A stretch of 64,000 bases of DNA from Flavobacterium gillisiae (GTDB lineage: Bacteria > Bacteroidota > Bacteroidia > Flavobacteriales > Flavobacteriaceae). The notes beneath the pieces were generated by a model, which was not told the origin of the DNA, searched no databases, and saw only the letters and a list, made by a program, of their open reading frames with translations. The stretch covers positions 62,001 to 126,000 of the forward strand of contig NZ_FNRD01000011.1 in assembly GCF_900107635.1 (NCBI RefSeq), written 5' to 3'. Of this stretch, positions 9,802-16,317 are shown piece by piece. Both the position numbers and the translations under genes were made by a program. Within the stretch, counting starts at the first letter, position 1. Each line of letters begins with the position of its first letter.

Positions 9802-9838
9802 AAAAAAGAGCTGTGAAATACATTCACAGCTCTTTTTT
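9802..9838. terminator. Bidirectional terminator between convergent genes
   Basis: A 16-bp stem (AAAAAAGAGCTGTGAA pairing with TTCACAGCTCTTTTTT) with loop ATACA, with A and T runs on the two sides. It serves both the barrel gene and the DUF2721 gene. Confidence 0.9.
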
Positions 9839-9863
9839 ATTTAAATGTTTTTTTGGTATTTGG

Positions 9864-10253
9864 TTACTTCACCAAATCACTTAAATGTACTTGTAAGGCT
9901 TTTACAGAAATACTGATTTCCCAGAAAGAAAGTGCTAATGAAATAAGTAAGCTTAGCAAGCTAAACCCAAAAAAGTATAGCCCAGCTATTTGAAAATCAA
10001 AAAACAACAATAACATTGCAAAAACCGACAAGAACAAACTAAGCACGCCAAAAAGTTGCATATAACGGATTAGTGTTAATCGCAAGTTGAGGTTTTTAAT
10101 TTCGATTAAAATACTTTTATTTTCGTTTTCATCGTAGGTTTTCTTTAAGCTTCTGATGATTGTAGCAATGGTTAGAAAACGATTGGTGTACGCTAAAAGT
10201 ATAAGTGAAGTAGCTGAGAATAATAAAGCTGGAGTTTCTATGTGTAGTGTCAT
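9864..10253 (-). CDS. DUF2721 family membrane protein
   Basis: A 129-aa protein with three hydrophobic helices: an N-terminal one (LLFSATSLILLAYTNRFLTI), a central one and a C-terminal one. A charged cytoplasmic-looking segment lies between the first two. The pattern and the NRFLTIATIIRSL motif fit DUF2721 (DUF2721 domain-containing protein, function unknown). It lies alone between a terminator and a 223-nt intergenic space in which I see no further feature. Confidence 0.8.
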   Translation of the reverse strand: MTLHIETPALLFSATSLILLAYTNRFLTIATIIRSLKKTYDENENKSILIEIKNLNLRLTLIRYMQLFGVLSLFLSVFAMLLLFFDFQIAGLYFFGFSLLSLLISLALSFWEISISVKALQVHLSDLVK

Positions 10254-10476
10254 TTGTAGTAATTGATTGGTAGGTTTGAATTACCAAATTTCGATAAACT
10301 TTTCCGGATAACTACTTTTTTGTATAAAAAAAATCCCTTGCAAGAAGTAGAAGACTTGCGTAAAAAATATATATTTTGTTCTTTATTCTAAAAATCGACA
10401 TGGAGGATAACATTGTACTTTGATTCGTACTGTTAAATTCTAAAAACAATTGACTTGTTATTTAAAATATGAATTT

Positions 10477-11328
10477 TTAATCATAATAGCTTATTTCCCT
10501 TTTAGTAACCGTCAGTAATTTATAGTTGGTATCGAATTCTTTACTTTCAATCCAATTTGAATTCGTATCATATACATACTCATAAAATTTGGTGATTGTT
10601 TTACTAGACATAGTTTTAATTTCTTTAATGACATTGTTGTTCTTATCATATTCATAAGAGTATTTAACGGGTTCATTTTTCCCCCGTTTATAAAAAAAAC
10701 TTTTTACTTTTTTTGAACTCCTGTCAGAATAGGCTTTCATGAAAATATCCTGTATGGAATCCTTGTTTTCAAAGTTTTCATGGCGAATTATTCTTTTAGA
10801 TTTATCGTAAGTATAGATTCTTTTATAGATATAATTACTGTCAATATAATTTTTAAGTAATTCTTTATTTCCTCTTTGAGTGTAGATATAGTATTCAGGT
10901 TTATAATAATTTGATAAATCTGTTTTTGTTATTTTGGTAATACTATCTCCTATATAAATATAATCCCATCTTGAATGTAATTTATCATAGTTTTCTCTTA
11001 AAATTCTATTAGAGCTATCGTATTCATATTTCCAAGTTCCAGTAGTCAACAGAGAATCTTTGTGTTTGCTTATTTCTAATTGTTCTATTTTATAACCTAA
11101 TCGATTAAATTTTTCAGTGTAATTGTTTGCAATAAGAAATATCCATTTTACTTCAAGATCAAATTTTCCATCCGTTTTATAAACCGGTTCATATTCTATT
11201 TTTGTTAGTTCTTTCACTTTTCCACGAAGATTTTCTCTGTACAAATCATTAAAGGATAATTGCTCGCGAATTTGACCTTGGGCAGTAAGACAGAATGTAA
11301 CTAGGAGAAATAGAATTTTGTTTTTCAT
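10477..11328 (-). CDS. Secreted protein with YD/RHS-like repeats, function unknown
   Basis: A 283-aa protein with a signal peptide (MKNKILFLLVTFCLTAQGQ). The rest contains repeated Y-x-Y-D-x-x-x-R/N units: WKYEYDSSNRILREN, YTYDKSKRIIRHENF, YSYEYDKNNNVIKEI and YEYVYDTNSNWIESK. These resemble YD repeats of RHS-type proteins and the small secreted beta-strand repeat proteins frequent in Flavobacteria. No toxin or enzymatic domain is visible. The low-complexity Lys/Tyr composition and isolation suggest an accessory gene. Confidence 0.7.
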   Translation of the reverse strand: MKNKILFLLVTFCLTAQGQIREQLSFNDLYRENLRGKVKELTKIEYEPVYKTDGKFDLEVKWIFLIANNYTEKFNRLGYKIEQLEISKHKDSLLTTGTWKYEYDSSNRILRENYDKLHSRWDYIYIGDSITKITKTDLSNYYKPEYYIYTQRGNKELLKNYIDSNYIYKRIYTYDKSKRIIRHENFENKDSIQDIFMKAYSDRSSKKVKSFFYKRGKNEPVKYSYEYDKNNNVIKEIKTMSSKTITKFYEYVYDTNSNWIESKEFDTNYKLLTVTKREISYYD

Positions 11329-11444
11329 TTAAAAGTTTTTGTAGTAAAAATATGAAAATTAATCATAAAAAAATTTGCAGACTTATGGTTGCAGGTTTTA
11401 TAGACTGACTTAAATTACTTAATCATTTCAAATATTATTCATTG

Positions 11445-12902
11445 TTATTTCTTTTTTCTATTAAGGCAGCGTCCTCTAGGTTCATCTCCTTCATGGAGCA
11501 CAATTTCAGAATGTAGGAACTGTGCAGCTTCTGCTGAATGCTTTACTTTGATAGCACTGCGTTCTAACATTTCTGATTCAAACTCCGTTAACACACTTTT
11601 CCTTATTCCAGCTTCTCTCCAATTTGATAATGGGCGGCATTCTTTTGTGATTCTTCGAGCCAGTGACAACGCATCCAATAGCGCTTGATTTGCACCTTGA
11701 CCTTTAAACGGGCTCATGGGGTGAGCTGCATCTCCAATTAGCGTTATTTGTCCGTTCTTTTCCAACAATTCTTTATCGAGTATTTCTCGGTCATACACGG
11801 GATAGCCAGAAACTTGCGATTCTAGAGTCGCTGCTAAAATCTGCGGAATTGGATCGTGCCACTGCGTTCTGCGACAGGCTTCTTCCTTGAGTGATTTAGG
11901 GCCTTGAGCACTTAATGCCTTAGCCTCTTCTTCGGGCATTGGGAAGCTAAGTTGCCACATCACCGATTCTGAATCATAAGGCATGATGTAGATGCGCTCA
12001 TTGCCATTAGCAGTTTGAAATACGGTCGCCGAGTCCAGTAAAGCACTATCAACCCCTTCGAGTGCGCTCAAAGGACAAATACCTAATATTACAATACAAT
12101 CGAGGTATCGCAAAGGAGTTATGTCGTCGCCAATAAGTAGCTTACGTACTGAACTTCGAATCCCGTCGGCTCCAACCACAAGATCTGCCTTGGCGTTCTT
12201 TATTTCTCCGTTTACTTCAAAGCTCAATTCAACAGTTCCGTCCTCCGTTTTTTTCAAATCTACTAATTGGTTTCCCCATTGCACAGCCTCATGTCCGCCG
12301 AGTTGCTCCAGCAATGCCAAGCGCAAAGACTGTCGTGCGATATGTACGTTGGTGCGCTTGGGAGACTTTTTAGCATCGGATTGCATCCATTTTCTCATTC
12401 CCCATTCTCCAATTACGTTTCCGTCTGTAGTATGAACTAAATGTCTTGTTGAAACCACTCCGTTTTCAAGTGAAAAAACACCCAATCCCTCGATCGCTTT
12501 ACTGGCTTGTTGCAAAGTGAGCCCGTAGCCCTGAGATCGAGTATCAAAACTTGAATCACGCTCATAAAGAGTAAACGGGATTCCGCGATGTAAACAGGCT
12601 ACAGCCAGTGCTACGCCGCCTATTCCGCCACCAATAATAGCAACGTTTGGATAGTTTTCTGTATCCACAATAGGAGGACTAGTAGAGGGAACCAAACCAG
12701 ATCCGGAACAGTTCGAACAAGAATCTAGATGTGCCTTAGGGCGAATAGGAGCTGCTCCTTCACCATTCGATTTTTCAAATTGTTCGACTGCTTTGAGGTA
12801 GTGGAGGCGGACTTTCTTATTGATTCTTCGGCTTTTTTTGCCCTGTCCTTTGCATTCCGGGCAACTAGTCCAGCTAGTGGTTGTGTTTTCTAGCTTTTTC
12901 AC
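11445..12902 (-). CDS. FAD-dependent monooxygenase with N-terminal CxxCxGxG zinc-finger-like segment
   Basis: A 485-aa protein. Residues 14-21 (CPECKGQG) and 62-69 (CSNCSGSG) form two DnaJ-type CxxCxGxG half-sites about 40 residues apart, separated by a basic/helical stretch. From residue 86 a group A flavoprotein monooxygenase follows: dinucleotide-binding GGGIGG at 91-96, VVGADGIRSSVRKLL (DG motif) and ITLIGDAAHPMSPFKGQG (GD motif). The catalytic half probably hydroxylates a small aromatic or drug-like substrate using NAD(P)H and O2 (PHBH/TetX-like fold); the substrate is unknown. The gene looks somewhat richer in G and C than its neighbours by eye, which could mean acquisition. The ATG at 12902 is kept because the first finger begins at residue 14. 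Confidence 0.85.
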   Translation of the reverse strand: MKKLENTTTSWTSCPECKGQGKKSRRINKKVRLHYLKAVEQFEKSNGEGAAPIRPKAHLDSCSNCSGSGLVPSTSPPIVDTENYPNVAIIGGGIGGVALAVACLHRGIPFTLYERDSSFDTRSQGYGLTLQQASKAIEGLGVFSLENGVVSTRHLVHTTDGNVIGEWGMRKWMQSDAKKSPKRTNVHIARQSLRLALLEQLGGHEAVQWGNQLVDLKKTEDGTVELSFEVNGEIKNAKADLVVGADGIRSSVRKLLIGDDITPLRYLDCIVILGICPLSALEGVDSALLDSATVFQTANGNERIYIMPYDSESVMWQLSFPMPEEEAKALSAQGPKSLKEEACRRTQWHDPIPQILAATLESQVSGYPVYDREILDKELLEKNGQITLIGDAAHPMSPFKGQGANQALLDALSLARRITKECRPLSNWREAGIRKSVLTEFESEMLERSAIKVKHSAEAAQFLHSEIVLHEGDEPRGRCLNRKKK

Positions 12903-12971
12903 TTCTTTTTATTTAAATAATAGTTATGAAGTTCTGGAGTCATTAGATCAGTTTTTAGGAATGGAATTTAA

Positions 12972-12979
12972 CAAAGATA
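12972..12979 (-). promoter_or_regulatory. -7 promoter box for the FAD monooxygenase gene
   Basis: TATCTTTG on the minus strand matches TAnnTTTG about 70 nt before the ATG. The nearest upstream TTG (12997-12995) is 15 nt away, slightly short of consensus. Confidence 0.5.
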
Positions 12980-12985
12980 GTACGG

Positions 12986-13071
12986 TTTTTTTAACAATGT
13001 AAAAGTAAAGTAGTTTTTGTTTTGCAGTGACGCTCGGAGGAAGAACAGCGTTTTTTTTAAAACATATAAAT
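12986..13071. repeat. Dispersed repeat, copy 1 (about 86 nt)
   Basis: Aligns to 14147-14232. Shared blocks are TTTTTTTAACAATGTAA, a TAGTTTTT..GTTT..CAG.GA stretch, AGAA(A)GAACA and AAACATATA. The copies are diverged by substitutions and 1-nt indels. Low-complexity T-runs flank the conserved blocks. Confidence 0.6.
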
Positions 13072-13121
13072 TATACTTATTTTACAGTCTAATGTGATTT
13101 AGTTAACAATCACTCGTACTA

Positions 13122-13187
13122 TTTGTCACGCTGGAAGCGTCTCAGCAAAGTGGCTCAGGTATCTTGAGACGCCTTCAGCGAGACAAA
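13122..13187. repeat. Long imperfect inverted repeat (23-nt arms)
   Basis: The left arm (13122-13144, TTTGTCACGCTGGAAGCGTC and TCA) pairs with the right arm (13165-13187) at 20 of 23 positions, with a 20-nt loop. There is no T-run, so this is more likely a mobile or REP-like hairpin than a terminator. It lies 3' of the membrane-protein gene that ends at 13295. Confidence 0.7.
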
Positions 13188-13294
13188 CTAAGTGGTGTAG
13201 TTTGTTAAAGAATAGAACGCTATTGTTATTGAGGCATACTATAATTTATAATTGGTATTATATTGTATCTATCCTCGCGGTAGGCTAGAATGAC

Positions 13295-13888
13295 TTAGTT
13301 AAAGATTTTAAAATCAAAGGCTAGTTTTTTAGTTTGAATTAAGCTTCGCCAATTGATAAAAAACAAACAAAACAGCATCACAAATCCCAAAACAAAACTA
13401 GCTATAGACTGCCACGAAAAAATATTGTCAACTATACTTTGCTGGTTTTCGGATGCAAATTTGCCTAAATGTAAAGCAATAGAATCACTAGTAAATTTCC
13501 CTACTAAGAAAGGAGCAATGATATAAAGTGGTTTTATTTTTGAAATACCTCCACCTAAGAAAAGGGGTGTTGTAGGAAGAGGCAGCAAAGAATAAGCGAG
13601 TACCACTAAAATACCTTTCCATTTATTTTGGTTCATTTTATCTCCAAGAAACTTAATGTCTTCATTTTTAGATGCTTTTAAATATTTGTCTGCCATTAGC
13701 GGAGTATATAAAAGTAGAATAGACCGACCCAAAACCGACCCCATAACTCCAATGATAATCACTGCCCAGACATTTAAATCAAAAAGAATTTGAAAAAACA
13801 CCATTATTGTAAATGCCGGAGCAAACGGAAAAGGGACTATGTCAAATAATAGAGCGCCAAAAAAAACTAATAGATATTGCCACCACAT
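13295..13888 (-). CDS. VTT/DedA-like membrane protein
   Basis: A 197-aa hydrophobic protein with about five membrane helices. The segment VIIIGVMGSVLGRSILLLYT followed by a charged linker, then YSLLPLPTTPLFLGGGISK, resembles the re-entrant, Pro/Gly-containing motifs of the VTT (DedA/SNARE-associated) domain. A GxxxGR helix comes first and a P-x-P/FxxGG loop later. The match is by eye and moderate. Transport or lipid-scrambling roles known for DedA/VTT relatives cannot be assigned here. Confidence 0.55.
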   Translation of the reverse strand: MWWQYLLVFFGALLFDIVPFPFAPAFTIMVFFQILFDLNVWAVIIIGVMGSVLGRSILLLYTPLMADKYLKASKNEDIKFLGDKMNQNKWKGILVVLAYSLLPLPTTPLFLGGGISKIKPLYIIAPFLVGKFTSDSIALHLGKFASENQQSIVDNIFSWQSIASFVLGFVMLFCLFFINWRSLIQTKKLAFDFKIFN

Positions 13889-14070
13889 GTGTTAGGAGTT
13901 TTATTTTTCTTGACCAGTTAATGAAGCAAGTAGTGCTCCTTTTTTGTGTCTGGCCAATGAACCTCAAAATTACAATTAAAATTGTTGTGATATTGAAATA
14001 GTTTATGGAGGTAATAAGTCATAGCGGTCGAGGTTTGTTTTGACCGCAGTATAAAAGCCAATTGGAAAGG

Positions 14071-14091
14071 GCACGGATTGCAAATCCGCGC
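14071..14091 (-). repeat. REP-like hairpin with TGC loop
   Basis: Read on the minus strand, GCGCGGATT-TGC-AATCCGTGC forms a nine-position stem with one G-T pair and a three-base TGC loop. The same loop occurs in both hairpins inside the 119-bp repeats at 15.0-15.5 kb. It may be a substrate or remnant of REP-associated (RAYT/IS200-like) mobility; no transposase is present. Confidence 0.55.
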
Positions 14092-14146
14092 TAACTGTTG
14101 TGGTAAATTTGCGCGATCGGATACATGTATAAGTGAGTACTAGTTG

Positions 14147-14232
14147 TTTTTTTAACAATGTAACCGTAAATAGTTTTTTGTTTCACAGAGATGCGAAGAG
14201 AAAGAACATAGTCTTTTTTTGAAACATATAGG
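14147..14232. repeat. Dispersed repeat, copy 2 (about 86 nt)
   Basis: Diverged direct copy of 12986-13071, starting TTTTTTTAACAATGTAA and including GAAACATATA. The two copies flank the VTT-like gene in the same orientation. Confidence 0.6.
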
Positions 14233-14319
14233 TCCTATAAGTATTGTCTTGCTGACATTCTATACGTTCGTTTATTTATAAAAGCGGATCTAAGTTTTGT
14301 TTTGAAGAGATTCGGAAAC

Positions 14320-14847
14320 TTATTCAAGTATGATTTTTTCTGTTATTGGTTTGCCAGAATCATAATTTTTACCAAAAAATAGTACATATTCTGCTTTTGC
14401 TTTGAGGCCTAAAAGCCCCTCTTTAAGTTGTACAAACATCTTGTCTAAGTACATCTTTTGATTGTTTACCGTAACATAGATTCTAGCTCCTGCACTTTCA
14501 TTATAATTAAGATAGAAATATATTTTTTCTGAAGCTGCAAGGTGTAATTTGAATAAATTAGGTTTCGATTCTTGTATAACCATCCCATAAGCTAATTTTT
14601 TTTGTATTCTAGATAAAGGTTTCTGTATGCCTTTCTCTGTATAAACTATCTGGTATTCATTAATAGGTTGAGACGAATCAATAATTCCTCCTTTTATATT
14701 AGCATCATACACGTATGTATTGTGGTTATTGCTATGTTGAATATAAAACAACCGTGTCGCTGTTTTTGTGGGTTCTGGATAATTGCTTTGTGAAAAGCAG
14801 CTATAGGAACAAAAAAATAGATAAAAAAAGGAAAAGGCAACTTTCAT
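14320..14847 (-). CDS. Small secreted protein, function unknown
   Basis: A 175-aa protein with a signal peptide (MKVAFSFFYLFFCSYSCFSQ). The mature part looks beta-rich: repeated Tyr-containing strands such as NEYQIVYTEKGIQKPL and KIYFYLNYNESAGARIYVTV. It resembles the Flavobacterial DUF4833-like secreted family, with a conserved-looking PLSRIQKKLAYGM segment, but I cannot confirm that from memory. It sits alone in the repeat-rich patch. Confidence 0.6.
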   Translation of the reverse strand: MKVAFSFFYLFFCSYSCFSQSNYPEPTKTATRLFYIQHSNNHNTYVYDANIKGGIIDSSQPINEYQIVYTEKGIQKPLSRIQKKLAYGMVIQESKPNLFKLHLAASEKIYFYLNYNESAGARIYVTVNNQKMYLDKMFVQLKEGLLGLKAKAEYVLFFGKNYDSGKPITEKIILE

Positions 14848-15001
14848 TATGATTAATAGTTTGTTTGCAGGAATTCTTTTTTAAGGATTACTGGATTTAA
14901 AATAAGTACAACTTCTTTGCATTTAGCGAGTTTATAGATTTTAAAACATCACATTTTTTGCTAAAGGAAAATACGATAAAAAATACTAATTCATAAAAAT
15001 A

Positions 15002-15120
15002 GAGGACTTGAAATACTTTAATTACCCGCGTTGCAAACGCTACGATTTGTTATCTTATTCAAGTAGGTACTCGTCGCAGACAAGCACCAGAATAATTAGA
15101 CGAACCGAGTGCTAGTTGGG
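15002..15120. repeat. 119-bp direct repeat, copy 1
   Basis: Identical to 15366-15484 except for one base (attAccc versus attGccc). Read on the minus strand it has two hairpins with TGC loops: GGTGCTTGTC-TGC-GACGAGTACC (15088-15066, two G-T pairs) and GCGTT-TGC-AACGC (15040-15028). The second is preceded by GTAG, the tetranucleotide typical of REP sequences. Its first ~60 nt are translated as the C-terminus of the ORF ending at 15059. Confidence 0.95.
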
Positions 15121-15319
15121 ATAGATTGTTTAAATGAAAATATCCTACTGTATTTCCTCCACAAGTTTTTGTGTCATTAATTTCAACTAAATCTAATTTG
15201 TTTTTTTGTTTTAGTTTTTCAATTTTAGACACGTTGACATTTACTTCATTTAGTTTGTTATTTTGTGAATGAACATAGAAGGAAATTATTAAAAATCCAA
15301 GTAAAATTATTTTTTTCAT
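15059..15319 (-). CDS. Small secreted protein whose C-terminus is encoded by a repeat
   Basis: An 86-aa ORF with a signal peptide (MKKIILLGFLIISFYVHSQ), a Lys/Asn-rich middle, and the segment TCGGNTVGYFHLNNL. The last 20 residues (SQLALGSSNYSGACLRRVPT) are encoded inside the 119-bp direct repeat. The original reading frame therefore seems to have been invaded, or its 3' end replaced, by the repeat. It could be a truncated gene; no family recognised. Confidence 0.5.
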   Translation of the reverse strand: MKKIILLGFLIISFYVHSQNNKLNEVNVNVSKIEKLKQKNKLDLVEINDTKTCGGNTVGYFHLNNLSQLALGSSNYSGACLRRVPT

Positions 15320-15365
15320 ATAATCGGTTTTAGATTTTTTTTAGATTTTGCGTAAAGGGTTTGTG

Positions 15366-15484
15366 GAGGACTTGAAATACTTTAATTGCCCGCGTTGCAA
15401 ACGCTACGATTTGTTATCTTATTCAAGTAGGTACTCGTCGCAGACAAGCACCAGAATAATTAGACGAACCGAGTGCTAGTTGGG
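15366..15484. repeat. 119-bp direct repeat, copy 2
   Basis: One mismatch to 15002-15120, exactly 364 nt apart. It contains the same two TGC-loop hairpins and lies 5 nt after the stop codon of the ORF at 15490-15921, so here it is not translated as part of that gene. Confidence 0.95.
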
Positions 15485-15489
15485 GCTAA

Positions 15490-15921
15490 TCAACTGTCCC
15501 CACAGTTAAAAGAGTCAGTTTCTATATTTAACTTTTTAAACATCATTTCAAAGTCTTTTATTTTAGTGTTATATTCTGTTTTTCCGTATTTAAGATAAAC
15601 TGTTGTTTTTAAGTCATCTTTAATTGAAAATTTCTTTTTATAGGGTTTACATTTTCGTCCATAAATTTTCATATAAATACTATTATCGACAATGTCTTTA
15701 GTATCAATATAAAAAATGTCAATTCCATCAAAATCTGTACAGCATTTTGCTTTGATTCTTTTATGTCCAGAATATATTTCAGTAAATGAACCAATTAAAG
15801 TGTCTTTAGTCTTTTTTTCAATAGTTAATAATTCAATTCTAATTTTTTTTTTTGAATTTTCAGTTTGCCCAATTATAGATAAACTAAAGAGTAAGGGTAA
15901 TATGTAAATAATCTTTTTCAT
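15490..15921 (-). CDS. Small secreted protein, function unknown
   Basis: A 143-aa protein with a signal peptide (MKKIIYILPLLFSLSIIGQ). The remainder is Lys-rich, with a Cys pair (KAKCCTDFDG), a further Cys in GRKCKPYKKKF and one near the end (NCGDS). The pattern RIELLTIEKKTKDTLIGSF followed by short strands recalls carboxypeptidase-regulatory-like beta sandwiches, but this is uncertain. A direct-repeat copy directly follows the stop codon. Confidence 0.55.
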   Translation of the reverse strand: MKKIIYILPLLFSLSIIGQTENSKKKIRIELLTIEKKTKDTLIGSFTEIYSGHKRIKAKCCTDFDGIDIFYIDTKDIVDNSIYMKIYGRKCKPYKKKFSIKDDLKTTVYLKYGKTEYNTKIKDFEMMFKKLNIETDSFNCGDS

Positions 15922-16132
15922 TTTAAGTATTTTCAGAGTTTCTTTTTTCGGAGTTATGTCGCCTAACTTATAGATGCGCTACTCAATAGCGGCTCTTAAT
16001 AATCAAATGTATAGTTTTTTTAATTACATATCATCAACTAGATTTTTATAGGCAGATTTTTTGATATGCTTAACTATCTTGTAATTATTCGCTTTCCTAA
16101 TCATCATCATAAAAACTAAATCCTCTCAATAG

Positions 16133-16200
16133 CCCCGATAGCAGTGGAAATCCTTTGCGTTGGCGTTAGCCAAAAGCAACGGATTGTAACGAATAGCGGG
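16133..16200. repeat. REP-like hairpin element (CCCCGATAGC...GAATAGCGGG)
   Basis: Imperfect inverted repeat of about 31-nt arms. CCCGATAGC..GGAAATCC..TTGGC pairs with GCCAA..GGATT..GAATAGCGGG around a GTTA centre. From memory, near-identical 'CCCCGATAGCAGTGG...GGATTGTAGCG' elements occur in many Flavobacteria intergenic regions; copy number in this genome cannot be checked here. Confidence 0.7.
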
Positions 16201-16235
16201 AGGGAAGTTCTTATGAAAATCATTCGTTCTGCTCC

Positions 16236-16276
16236 AAAAAAAAAGACCCGCAAATTTTCACTTGAGGGTCTTTATA
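16236..16276 (-). terminator. Terminator of htpG
   Basis: On the minus strand, AAAGACCC, a 16-nt loop and GGGTCTTT are followed by a run of T. It lies about 45 nt after the htpG stop codon. Confidence 0.85.
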
Positions 16277-16285
16277 TTATACTCT

Positions 16286-16316
16286 TTCTCCCGTCCTTCG
16301 GAGGGGTTGGGGAGGA
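16286..16316. repeat. Short GC-rich hairpin repeat next to the htpG stop
   Basis: CTCCCGTCCTTCGGAGGGGT followed by TGGGGAGGA forms a short hairpin with a TTCG loop directly after the htpG stop. The motif (TCCTTCGGAGGGGTTGGGG) is one I know as a recurrent Bacteroidota intergenic repeat. Confidence 0.5.
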
Positions 16317-16317
16317 A

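Larger units (their letters stand above)
12903..13294. other. Intergenic region with repeats (392 nt)
   Basis: No plausible gene. It holds the monooxygenase promoter, one copy of an ~86-nt dispersed repeat (12986-13071) and a long inverted repeat (13122-13187). The rest is AT-rich and unassigned. Confidence 0.7.
13889..14319. other. Intergenic region with hairpins and repeat (431 nt)
   Basis: No convincing gene. It contains a small GCGGTC/GACCGC hairpin (about 14024-14048), a REP-like hairpin at 14071-14091 and the second copy of the dispersed repeat at 14147-14232. Confidence 0.7.
15922..16317. other. Intergenic region with REP-like hairpins and htpG terminator (396 nt)
   Basis: No convincing gene. 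It holds a 68-nt imperfect hairpin (16133-16200), the htpG terminator (16236-16276) and a CCTTCGG-type hairpin (16286-16316). The stretch 15960-16130 is AT-rich without a recognisable signal. Confidence 0.7.

Noticed and set aside
11445..12902. DnaJ co-chaperone, because of the CxxCxGxG repeats
   Set aside because: There is no J domain or HPD motif; the main body is a flavin monooxygenase.
12820..13002. 60-codon plus-strand ORF over the start of the monooxygenase gene
   Set aside because: It overlaps a confident gene and its promoter; no motif.
14040..14130. tRNA-like hairpins in the 14.0-14.1 kb spacer
   Set aside because: The stems do not form a cloverleaf and no anticodon or T-loop consensus is present.
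15002..15484. Insertion sequence bounded by the 119-bp direct repeats
   Set aside because: Only 245 nt lie between the copies and they encode part of a small secreted ORF, not a transposase; no target duplication was found.
15002..15484. Integron-type cassette array
   Set aside because: The ORF-plus-repeat order is suggestive, but no GTTRRRY core site is found at the repeat end and no integrase is in the window.
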